A stretch of DNA of 60,337 bases from Terrimonas sp. Lineage in GTDB: Bacteria > Bacteroidota > Bacteroidia > Chitinophagales > Chitinophagaceae. A model generated the notes under the pieces. That model was given only the letters and a program-made list of their open reading frames with translations, was not told the origin of the DNA and searched no databases. The DNA is taken from positions 1-60,337 of the forward strand of contig NZ_QCZJ01000032.1 of NCBI RefSeq assembly GCF_003075435.1. The letters run 5' to 3'. Both the position numbers and the translations under genes were made by a program. Every line of letters starts with the position of its first letter. Position 1 is the stretch's first letter. This document shows, in pieces, positions 1-6,852 of this stretch.

Positions 1-210
1 TTCTAACTCTCTGACTACTTTTTGCTTAAAGCTAATACTATACCGGATCACCGTTTGGACATCTCTTGTCATGGTATTACAGATTTTTTTGTTCTTAAAT
101 CTGTCTACTTATGCTAGGACAAGACATGCTGTTGGGATCCAAAAAGCCTGCAACTCATAACCTGCAACCATTTATAAAAATATCCCCCGAAGCCGCAAAC
201 GCTGCTGAAA

Positions 211-236
211 GCTGATCGCTGATAGCTAAATGCTGA
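211..236. repeat. Imperfect direct repeat, left copy
   Basis: This 26-base stretch matches 815-840 at 23 of 26 positions. The two copies lie on either side of the small lipoprotein gene. Both sit in low-complexity runs of gctgat/gctgac words, which look like a dispersed intergenic element. The rest of 1-240 shows no gene or RNA. Confidence 0.5.
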
Positions 237-240
237 TACC

Positions 241-717
241 TCAATCTATATCTCCCCTTGCCTGCACATTTGCCCCATTAAGCACTTTCACATAATACCC
301 CTTTTGCCCCACCAGGTCGGTGTATTTTATGGGTAGATTAGAGCCACTGCTCATTACAGGACTGGTTACCAATGAGCCTGTATTACCGTTTACCAAACCT
401 AAGTTCGAGAAAACCAACTCATTACCTGATGCATCTTCCTTATTTATTACTGCCTCAAAAGTAGCATTTGACTGCCGGAAAGGCTGGCTTATGGAAATAG
501 TGATTTTTGCATTACCGTTTGCCAGTTGGTCTATGCGGAAACTCCCTGCGTCTACAGGGCTGCCACTGGAGGAATTATAGAGGCTATATTCTTTATAACC
601 AATACTTGGATTCTCGTCTTTATCTTTTTTACAGGCCAAAAACACATTAACAGCTACGATAATTACAGCGCAAAGCAATGCGGTGTTAAACATTCTTTTT
701 GTCATAGTCAAAGTCAT
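241..717 (-). CDS. Small predicted lipoprotein of unknown function
   Basis: I do not recognise the family. The N-terminus is a lipoprotein signal: a hydrophobic stretch followed by the lipobox FLAC and then KKDKDE, so the mature protein would start at the Cys near residue 29. About 125 polar, Ser/Asn/Gly-rich residues follow, with alternating hydrophobic positions that suggest a small beta-rich domain. It is therefore probably anchored in a membrane facing the periplasm or outside. The first ATG gives 158 residues; a second ATG four codons later (705) leaves a more usual signal peptide and may be the real start. The gene lies downstream of ilvE on the same strand, 112 bases away, and is flanked by two copies of a degenerate repeat. 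Confidence 0.6.
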   Translation of the reverse strand: MTLTMTKRMFNTALLCAVIIVAVNVFLACKKDKDENPSIGYKEYSLYNSSSGSPVDAGSFRIDQLANGNAKITISISQPFRQSNATFEAVINKEDASGNELVFSNLGLVNGNTGSLVTSPVMSSGSNLPIKYTDLVGQKGYYVKVLNGANVQARGDID

Positions 718-814
718 TTGACTATACCATATAGAATATCATACCAGTATGAGATATCAGGTTTCAGGCAGGTATCAGGTTGTTATGCTGACAGCCGACT
801 GCTGATGGCTGGCG

Positions 815-840
815 GCTGATCGCTAATATCTAAATGCTTA
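815..840. repeat. Imperfect direct repeat, right copy
   Basis: This is the second copy of the repeat at 211-236 (23 of 26 identical). It overlaps the last codons of ilvE, so part of it is coding. Confidence 0.5.
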
Positions 841-1894
841 ATAACCAACCATGTGTATCTGCCACTTTTCTTTCTTTAATGGCATCCATATTCGCTTTTA
901 CCTTTGAGCTTAACGCCCAGTTGGCTTCATTAAATTCCATCACATAATCTTTATACTTCAATTTCTGTATCATGGCAATGGTGGCCGCAGTGCCTGTTCC
1001 AAATACTTCCTGTAATTTCCCCTCAATATGGGCATTTACCACCTCATCAATATGAATACGGCGCTCTTCCACTTTTACACCCATTTCCTGTAATATTGTT
1101 ATCACGCTGTTTCTTGTAACACCATGCAGGATAGTTTCCTCTTCTAAAGAAGGTGTAAGCGCTACATTATCTATTACAAAAAACACATTCATCATACCTA
1201 CTTCCTGTAGCCATTTATGTTCAAAAGCATCCGTCCATAGTACCTGGTCGTAGCCCTGCTGTTGTGCCTTTGTAGCCGCCAGCATACTTCCGCCATAATT
1301 ACCCGCGTTTTTTGCAAAACCAACACCACCAGGAGCGGCGCGGGTGTATCTTTCTTCCACCAGTATATTCATTGGTTTGGGAAAATACGGCCCGGTTGGG
1401 CTTAAAATGATCAAAAACTTATACGTTTCAGAAGGGCGAACACCCAGTATCTGATCCGTTGCAAACATAAACGGACGGATGTACAGCGAGTGATCTTTTT
1501 TATTGGGTATCCAGTTTTTATCCAGGGCAATGAGCTGGCGCATCCCTTCTATAAAAATTTCTTCAGGCACTTCAGGCATATTCATTCTTTGCGCAGAAGT
1601 ATTGAATCTCTTGAAATTGTCGTAAGGTCTGAAAATAAATGCTTCGCCATCAGCATCCTTATAGGCTTTAATACCTTCAAAAATAGATTGCCCGTAATGT
1701 AATGCCGCAAGTGAAGGATCAAGAACAAGTGGTTGGTAAGGCTTGATCTCCACGTTCGTCCACTTACCATTTTCATATTCTGCTTCCAGCATATGATCGG
1801 TAAAATATTTTCCAAAAGGAAGGTTTTCAAGCGACACGTCGTTCAGCTTACTCCTTTCTATCCTTGTTACTTTTATATCCATTGCGGCAACCAT
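830..1894 (-). CDS. ilvE: Branched-chain amino acid aminotransferase
   Basis: This is a class IV PLP-dependent aminotransferase. It performs the last step of Val/Leu/Ile synthesis (and the first of their breakdown), exchanging an amino group between the 2-oxo acid and glutamate in the cytoplasm. The PLP lysine is most likely K195 in AKNAGNYGGS, the characteristic motif of the BCAT type. Other family marks are HYGQSIFEGIKAY near residue 67, YIRPF near 138 and the late GTGTAA motif. The length of 354 fits the eukaryote-like BCAT subgroup common in Bacteroidota. An alternative ATG four codons downstream would remove only MVAA. No other ilv or leu genes are nearby. Confidence 0.95.
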   Translation of the reverse strand: MVAAMDIKVTRIERSKLNDVSLENLPFGKYFTDHMLEAEYENGKWTNVEIKPYQPLVLDPSLAALHYGQSIFEGIKAYKDADGEAFIFRPYDNFKRFNTSAQRMNMPEVPEEIFIEGMRQLIALDKNWIPNKKDHSLYIRPFMFATDQILGVRPSETYKFLIILSPTGPYFPKPMNILVEERYTRAAPGGVGFAKNAGNYGGSMLAATKAQQQGYDQVLWTDAFEHKWLQEVGMMNVFFVIDNVALTPSLEEETILHGVTRNSVITILQEMGVKVEERRIHIDEVVNAHIEGKLQEVFGTGTAATIAMIQKLKYKDYVMEFNEANWALSSKVKANMDAIKERKVADTHGWLLSI

Positions 1895-1912
1895 AAAACA
1901 CTATTTTTGTTG

Positions 1913-1920
1913 CAAAGAAA
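1913..1920 (-). promoter_or_regulatory. Possible -7 element for ilvE
   Basis: On the minus strand this reads TTTCTTTG followed by CAAC, one base away from the Bacteroidota -7 consensus TAnnTTTG. It would start transcription about 12 bases before the ilvE start codon. No clear -33 TTG box was found at the right distance, so the call is weak. Confidence 0.3.
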
Positions 1921-1961
1921 CGAAAAAACCGGCTGGCTTAAAAGCCGCTAATCAAATTAAC

Positions 1962-2465
1962 ATGAGCTTAAAACAAATTATTTTGTCTCCCGAAACGCTG
2001 GCTCAGCTATATACTTCGCCTGTTATTGATACACAATCCACCGAAAAGCCCAACCCTGTAAAAGAACAAACAGATACCATAAAATATCTTGGATCAAATA
2101 AAAAAAATATCAGCATACTTGTAAGGGCTGCTGATGCGCCGTTTCTGAACGATAAGCTATTCAATTTTCTTGCAGGTATATTAAATGCCTGTAGACTTAA
2201 TATGGCAGATGTGGCATTAATTAATATTTTGTCTGCAAATAATGCCGGGTATACTGCCATCAACAATATTACCAATCCTGAAAAAACGATATTATTTGAT
2301 GTTAGCGCGCAGGACATATCATTGCCCTTACAGTTCCCGCATTTCCAGGTACAGCGCTTTAATAATGTAATGTACCTTTCTGCCCCCTCACTCAATGTAA
2401 TTGAGACTGATAAAGCCATAAAAGCACAGCTTTGGGCCAGTTTAAAACAGTTATTCCAATTATAA
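1962..2465 (+). CDS. Conserved hypothetical protein, possible psi (HolD)-like fold
   Basis: There is no signal peptide or membrane segment, so this 167-residue protein is cytoplasmic. After a variable N-terminus, residues from about 48 read as a hydrophobic strand (ISILV), then DAPFLNDKLFNFLAGIL, a DVALINI strand, a second strand (KTILFDV) and a C-terminal helix KAQLWASLKQLF. This order resembles the gammaproteobacterial DNA polymerase III psi subunit, which has a strand, a P-x-L-x-D helix, a strand, and a final helix with ALW. That resemblance is my inference and may be chance. The gene lies 10 bases upstream of rdgB on the same strand, so the two are probably co-transcribed, which would fit a nucleotide or replication role. 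Confidence 0.75.
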   Translation: MSLKQIILSPETLAQLYTSPVIDTQSTEKPNPVKEQTDTIKYLGSNKKNISILVRAADAPFLNDKLFNFLAGILNACRLNMADVALINILSANNAGYTAINNITNPEKTILFDVSAQDISLPLQFPHFQVQRFNNVMYLSAPSLNVIETDKAIKAQLWASLKQLFQL

Positions 2466-2475
2466 TTATTAACCT

Positions 2476-3072
2476 ATGCAGCAACTCATTTTTGCTACCA
2501 ATAATCAACACAAGGTTGCCGAAATACGTGCTTTCCTGGGAAACGGCTTTGATATTGTCACCCTGAAAGAAGCAGGCATTGATACCGACATTCCCGAACC
2601 TTATAACACGCTGGAAGAGAATGCCCGGACAAAATCTGAAACCATTTATAAAATGACCGGCACTGATTGTTTTGGAGAAGATACCGGGCTGGAAGTATAT
2701 ACTTTAAACGGAGAGCCGGGCGTAAAAAGCGCCAGGTATGCAGGTGATGGGCGCGATTTTGCAGCCAATATTGATAAATTATTGCACAATCTTGAAGGGA
2801 AGACCGATCGTTCAGCCCGCTTCAGAACAGTTATATCTTTAATAATCAATGGAAAAGAGCATCAGTTTGAGGGTATTTGCGAAGGGCAGATCATAGGGCA
2901 TTACCGTGGAACAGCCGGTTTTGGGTATGACCCCGTTTTTGTACCGGAAGGTGATACCCGTACATTTGCCGAAATGTCTCTGGAAGAAAAAAACAAATTC
3001 AGCCATAGAGGAAAGGCAATGAAAAAACTAATATCTTTCTTACTTAATAAGATAAAACACCCGCAGCAATAG
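2476..3072 (+). CDS. rdgB: Non-canonical purine NTP pyrophosphatase (Ham1/RdgB family)
   Basis: This enzyme hydrolyses ITP, dITP and XTP to the monophosphate and pyrophosphate, keeping deaminated purines out of DNA and RNA. All family signatures are present: the N-terminal nucleotide-binding TNNQHKVAEI (residues 8-17), the metal/base region GEDTGLEVYTLNGEPGV near 67, FGYDPVF near 150 and the C-terminal SHRGKAM. The length of 198 is normal. It is cytoplasmic. It follows the unknown gene at 1962 by 10 bases and precedes an ECF sigma gene by 37 bases, so a three-gene transcript is possible. Confidence 0.96.
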   Translation: MQQLIFATNNQHKVAEIRAFLGNGFDIVTLKEAGIDTDIPEPYNTLEENARTKSETIYKMTGTDCFGEDTGLEVYTLNGEPGVKSARYAGDGRDFAANIDKLLHNLEGKTDRSARFRTVISLIINGKEHQFEGICEGQIIGHYRGTAGFGYDPVFVPEGDTRTFAEMSLEEKNKFSHRGKAMKKLISFLLNKIKHPQQ

Positions 3073-3109
3073 CCAGGTAATTAACATGGCTCAATATTAA
3101 TGCAGAAAA

Positions 3110-3667
3110 ATGTCTATACAAAGCAACCATACGACCACCGAAGCCGACTTAATAAAAGGCTGCATTGCCGGCGAAAGACGAATGCAGGAGATTTTATATC
3201 AACGTTTCTCTCCGAAAATGTATGCCGTCTGCCTTAGATATGCCAATAAAGCTGAAGACGCGCAGGATATTCTACAGGATGGTTTTGTAAAAGTTTTTAA
3301 GAATCTTCACATGTACAGGGGCGAGGGTTCTTTTGAGGGATGGATTAGAAGGATTTTTGTAAATACCGCTATTGAACATTATCGCCGGCAGGTAAATCTT
3401 TACCCGGTTACCGAAGGGCATGAGAACGCGCTTGAAGCCAAAGATTTATCAGCACTGGATTCGCTGAATATGAAAGACCTGATGGGTATTATACAGGAAC
3501 TTTCACCGGGCTATAAAACAGTATTTAACCTTTATGTGATAGAAGGTTATTCACATAAAGAAATAGCGGAAATGATAGGCATAAGTGAGGGAACAAGCAA
3601 ATCGCAATTGGCAAGAGCAAAGGGCATTTTGCAAAACATTATAAGAACCAGATTAACACCATCATAA
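3110..3667 (+). CDS. ECF-type RNA polymerase sigma factor
   Basis: This is a 185-residue sigma-70 family protein of the extracytoplasmic function class. Region 2 is visible as AEDAQDILQDGFVKVF and GSFEGWIRRIFVNTAIEHYRR (-10 recognition and core binding). Region 4 is the helix-turn-helix HKEIAEMIGISEGTSKSQLARAK (-35 recognition). There is no extra C-terminal domain. The next gene, 22 bases downstream, encodes a membrane protein with a cytoplasmic head that is probably its anti-sigma partner. Nothing in the sequence identifies the signal or target promoters. This one is not linked to a SusC gene, unlike the sigma factor at 40905. Confidence 0.93.
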   Translation: MSIQSNHTTTEADLIKGCIAGERRMQEILYQRFSPKMYAVCLRYANKAEDAQDILQDGFVKVFKNLHMYRGEGSFEGWIRRIFVNTAIEHYRRQVNLYPVTEGHENALEAKDLSALDSLNMKDLMGIIQELSPGYKTVFNLYVIEGYSHKEIAEMIGISEGTSKSQLARAKGILQNIIRTRLTPS

Positions 3668-3689
3668 AAAAGCTACCCTGTTGACAACC

Positions 3690-4688
3690 ATGGAATGGAA
3701 CAAAAAACTATATGAACACGAAGTAATCCCACCTGAACATGTGTGGAACAAGATCGTGCATGATCTTGATAACGAGTGTATCGTTTTCAAGGATAAGTTG
3801 TTTCATGCCGAAGAAGCCCCGCCGGAGCACTTGTGGAGCAAAATAACCGGTGACCTGGATAATGAATACATCATATTTAAGGATAAATTATTTAACGCAG
3901 AGGTAACACCTCCATCCGCCGCATGGAATAATATCCAGGCAGTACTTGATGGTAATACAACCGGCAAAGTACCTGTAATCAGTCTTTCAGGAATTTTTAA
4001 AATAGCCGCGGCGGCTGCCGTAATTGGTATACTGTTTTTTACCACCAATTATTTTATTAATACCAACAAAGCTGAGGCAGACAAACCCACAGCGCAGCAA
4101 ACTGTAAAGCCCCGGCAAAACAATGATGCAGGTAAAAATAATGTGCAGCAGGAGGTTGCTGCTGATCAATCTGCACCATCTGCCAAAAAGGACAAATCAT
4201 TAATAGCTTCTTCTTTTGAAATAAGTAAGAACAGGAAGCAGGAAAGCATAAGGCAACATAATACAACATACAATGAAGGAGGTGTTTCCATCAGCACACC
4301 TTCTTTGGCATTTGTAGAGGCAGCGCAATCTGCTGTTACCGATAAATATGACCTTGGAAGCAGCTCCAGCAAACGGGTTCGTAATCTTAAAGGTGAAATA
4401 AAAGAAGATATCAGCCTGCTTGATCTGCCTAACAGTTATTTTTTAATGACCGGCCCCGATGGACAATCTATCCGCGTTTCTTCAAAATTCAGAAATACCA
4501 TACAATACTTAAATGGCAGCGGCAATGAAGAATTGCTTGATGTAATTTTAAGAGAAAGCCGTTACTGGAAAAATATTTTCAGGGAGTGGAAGGAAAAAGT
4601 AAGCAATTCCACCTTTGTGCCTTCAGCTAATAACTTCATGGATATTGCAGAGCTCATGCAACTGCTTCATCAAAACAACGGGAAATAA
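3690..4688 (+). CDS. Membrane protein with triplicated N-terminal module, probable anti-sigma factor
   Basis: I chose the ATG at 3690; a TTG three codons upstream is less likely. Residues 7-96 are three consecutive 30-residue modules. The first two share PPEH(V/L)W, KI, DLDNE and FKDKLF, and the third is diverged (PPSAAW, LDG). A transmembrane helix follows (FKIAAAAAVIGILFF, around residues 97-118). After it come a Gln/Lys/Asn-rich linker and a C-terminal domain with LPNSYFLMTGPDGQSIRVSS near 250. The order cytoplasmic head, one membrane span, periplasmic domain and the position directly after an ECF sigma gene suggest an anti-sigma factor. No classical zinc (ZAS) motif is seen, so this is inference from context. 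Confidence 0.75.
   Translation: MEWNKKLYEHEVIPPEHVWNKIVHDLDNECIVFKDKLFHAEEAPPEHLWSKITGDLDNEYIIFKDKLFNAEVTPPSAAWNNIQAVLDGNTTGKVPVISLSGIFKIAAAAAVIGILFFTTNYFINTNKAEADKPTAQQTVKPRQNNDAGKNNVQQEVAADQSAPSAKKDKSLIASSFEISKNRKQESIRQHNTTYNEGGVSISTPSLAFVEAAQSAVTDKYDLGSSSSKRVRNLKGEIKEDISLLDLPNSYFLMTGPDGQSIRVSSKFRNTIQYLNGSGNEELLDVILRESRYWKNIFREWKEKVSNSTFVPSANNFMDIAELMQLLHQNNGK
3708..3977 (+). repeat. Three tandem 90-base units within the anti-sigma-like gene
   Basis: The units start at 3708, 3798 and 3888 and each encodes 30 residues. Units 1 and 2 are clearly related at the protein level and partly at the DNA level (gataac/gataat gag..., aaggataa...). Unit 3 keeps only the Leu-(Tyr/Phe), Pro-Pro, Trp and Leu-Asp positions. 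Confidence 0.7.
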
Positions 4689-4734
4689 TTTTTAAAGAAC
4701 AACCTGCTGTTTATCTTTACTTAAAACCAAAAGC

Positions 4735-5184
4735 ATGGCAAGGGTAAAGCTGGAAGTTCCCTCAACATTTTCTTTTCAAACAACCATACCAATCCGCATT
4801 ACCGATGTAAACTATGGTGGTCATGTTGGTAACGACAGTATACTATCTATTTTACATGAGATAAGAATACAGTTTCTGAAAAAGTTTGGCTGCGATGAGA
4901 AAAACTTTTTTGGGGCAGGGTTAATTATGAGCGATGTAGCGATAGAGTTTAAAAAGGAGTTATTTTATGGAGATCTTCTTTATGCATCTGTTACAATACC
5001 CGGTTTTGATAAACTAAGTTTTGATATTTTTTATAAACTGGAAGTAACTGCAGGTGAAAAAAAGACTATTGTAGCGCTCGCAAAAACAGGGATGGTATGT
5101 TTTAATTATGATACCAGGAAAATTGTCGCGGTTCCCGAAGAAGCAAAAAAAAAGGGCTTTGATGGAAATCAATGCCCGTTTTAA
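4735..5184 (+). CDS. Acyl-CoA thioesterase, hotdog fold (4HBT family)
   Basis: This 149-residue cytoplasmic protein should hydrolyse an acyl-CoA thioester. The 4-hydroxybenzoyl-CoA thioesterase-like signature is visible: RITDVNYGGHVGNDSILS at about residues 21-38, where the Asp/Asn and the GGH turn line the active site. The long helix HEIRIQFLKKFG follows. The central strands include DVAIEFKKELFYGDLL and the closing strand region MVCFNYDTRKIV. The substrate cannot be read from the sequence; the YbgC/FadM-like type is the closest description. TATCTTTA at 4712-4719 resembles the Bacteroidota -7 box and would give a very short leader. Confidence 0.85.
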   Translation: MARVKLEVPSTFSFQTTIPIRITDVNYGGHVGNDSILSILHEIRIQFLKKFGCDEKNFFGAGLIMSDVAIEFKKELFYGDLLYASVTIPGFDKLSFDIFYKLEVTAGEKKTIVALAKTGMVCFNYDTRKIVAVPEEAKKKGFDGNQCPF

Positions 5185-5339
5185 TCCAATATCTTATGAA
5201 AAACCTGACACAAGATTAATGTCCTTTCCGCTTTGTTTTACATTACACTGAGTAAACGGCAGAAAATTTGAGTGAATGGATACAGTCCCGGAAAATATAG
5301 TGAGCGAAACTGTATTTATTTGTTTTAATATAAAATATT

Positions 5340-6254
5340 ATGAAGAATTTTAATCGAAGGGATTTTTTAAAAAGCAGCGCGGCGCTGCTGCCTATACCGC
5401 TTATCGGGTATAGCTTTGATATGAAAGCAACCAAACCCTTATTATCATTTTCCACGTTGGGTTGCCCTGACTGGAGTTTCGATGAGATACTGAGCTTCGC
5501 TGCCCGGCATGGTTTCAGCGGTATAGAATTCCGTGGCTTACACCGTGAAATTGATCTTAGCAAAGCCCCGGATTTCAGCGCGGCAAACATCCGTACATCC
5601 CTGCAAAAATTAAAGCAACATAAATTACGCATCATCAATCTTGGCGCATCAACCGCGCTGCATTATACCAATAAGGCAGAGCGGGAAAAAAATATTGATG
5701 AAGCAAAACGCTACATAGATTTAGCGCAGCAATTGAATTGCCCATACATACGTGTATTCCCTAACAAGCTTCCGAAAGATGATACAAGAAATGCGGTAAT
5801 AGAATTAATTATTGATGGTTTAAAAACATTAGGCGACTACGCAAAAAATACCAAAGTAACGGTGCTGATGGAAACACATGGCGATGTGGTATATACCGCT
5901 GACCTTGTAAGAATTATGGAATCGGTAAATCATCCCAAAGTGGCGCTGGTGTGGGATATTGCCAATATGTGGACAATAACCAAAGAACCTCCGGCAGAAG
6001 TATATCCCAAATTAAAACCATATATCCGCCATACGCATATTAAAGATGCTACCCTTGATGGAGATAAAGTTAACTATGTGCTGTTAAGCAAGGGACAGGT
6101 ACCCATTTTTGAAGCCATTGATCTTTTACACAAAGATGGATATAAAGGGTTTTACAGCTTTGAATGGGAAAAGCTCTGGCATCCTGAACTAATGGAGCCG
6201 GATATTGCATTTGCGGATTATGCAAAAGTGATGAAAGAATATTTTAAGATTTGA
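5340..6254 (+). CDS. Exported sugar phosphate isomerase/epimerase-like protein (xylose isomerase-like TIM barrel)
   Basis: The N-terminus NRRDFLKSSAALLPIPL is a twin-arginine signal, so the protein is probably folded with its metal in the cytoplasm and exported by Tat. The rest is an AP-endonuclease-2/xylose-isomerase-like barrel: a start strand FSTLGCPDWSFDEILSFA, GIEFRG near 60, YIRVFPNKLP near 138, a metal-ligand region VLMETHGDVVYT near 178, ALVWDIANMW, HTHIKDA and a final FYSFEWEKLW. These carry the Glu, Asp, His and Glu expected for divalent metal binding. The substrate is unknown; such proteins act on keto sugars or inositol-like compounds. At 304 residues it is full length and appears to be a single-gene unit. 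Confidence 0.85.
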   Translation: MKNFNRRDFLKSSAALLPIPLIGYSFDMKATKPLLSFSTLGCPDWSFDEILSFAARHGFSGIEFRGLHREIDLSKAPDFSAANIRTSLQKLKQHKLRIINLGASTALHYTNKAEREKNIDEAKRYIDLAQQLNCPYIRVFPNKLPKDDTRNAVIELIIDGLKTLGDYAKNTKVTVLMETHGDVVYTADLVRIMESVNHPKVALVWDIANMWTITKEPPAEVYPKLKPYIRHTHIKDATLDGDKVNYVLLSKGQVPIFEAIDLLHKDGYKGFYSFEWEKLWHPELMEPDIAFADYAKVMKEYFKI

Positions 6255-6285
6255 GATTTCTGATTTGAGATTTTTGATTTGAGAT
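6249..6285. repeat. Short tandem repeat, 14-base unit, about 2.6 copies
   Basis: Units begin at 6249, 6263 and 6277 and read atttgagattt(c/t)tg. The array overlaps the end of the preceding gene by two codons and then continues as noncoding DNA. The region 6286-6416 up to ssrA holds only AT-rich sequence with repeated tttcaaat words. Confidence 0.6.
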
Positions 6286-6416
6286 GGGGATGTCGCGGGG
6301 GTGTTGGGGGATTGTTGTTTATGGTTTGTATATTTGCAGTTGGTTTGAAAAAAAATAATTGTGGTTTATTCTTCATTTTCAAATTTCCACACTTTCAAAT
6401 TTTCAAATTACCTCCC

Positions 6417-6787
6417 GGGGCTGACCGGTTTTGACAGCAAAGTTCTTTGTACGAGTAAGCATGCGGTGCGTTGGATAATTAGCACCTTAATCTGAATATT
6501 CAACAATTTAAATGGCAATACACAGTATGCCATGGCTGCCTAATCAGTGATTAGTTAGTCATTTGGGCCGCCGTCCGGGTCTGTCTGTTACCGAGGGCCG
6601 CCGCCGACTTAAAAAGAAAACGGAATGCTGTTATGCAAGGCTGTGCGCATAACATAAGACCTATACAGCTAAGGAATACATTGGTATGTTGATGTCCGGT
6701 TTGTTCCCGACAATTAATCATCAAATAAGCATGTAGAAGGCGTATGGCGGATTTGTTTGGACCAGGGTTCGACTCCCTGCAGCTCCA
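6417..6787 (+). ncRNA. ssrA: Transfer-messenger RNA (tmRNA)
   Basis: tmRNA rescues ribosomes stalled on broken mRNA and tags the unfinished protein for proteolysis, working with SmpB. The 5' end GGGGCTGACC pairs with the 3' end CAGCTCC over seven base pairs (one G-U), forming the tRNA-like acceptor stem. The T arm reads GGTTCGACTCC, as in tRNA. The reading frame at 6514-6540 encodes the tag GNTQYAMAA, followed by TAA at 6541. The Gly start and YAMAA end match Bacteroidota tags as I know them. CCA is not encoded: ACAA follows the stem. The length of about 371 is typical. The pseudoknot region 6545-6730 is present but I did not fold it in detail. Confidence 0.96.
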
Positions 6788-6788
6788 C

Positions 6789-6826
6789 AAAGAGGAGAAT
6801 GACGAAACATTCTCCTCTTTTTCTTT
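6789..6826 (+). terminator. Rho-independent terminator of ssrA
   Basis: A perfect 13-base-pair stem (6789-6801 with 6808-6820) surrounds the loop acgaaa and is followed by a T-rich tail. It starts one base after the mature tmRNA end. Its reverse complement also ends in A/T, so it may serve the minus-strand gene that ends at 6853 as well. Confidence 0.9.
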
Positions 6827-6852
6827 CAAAGAACAGGCAGTTCCTGCCGCTT

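Noticed and set aside
6249-6285. 14-base repeats as a CRISPR remnant
   Set aside because: The units are adjacent, with no spacers and no cas genes; a simple tandem repeat.
6551-6829. 92-codon open frame on the minus strand
   Set aside because: It lies almost wholly on the complement of the tmRNA gene and its terminator and has no protein-like signals.
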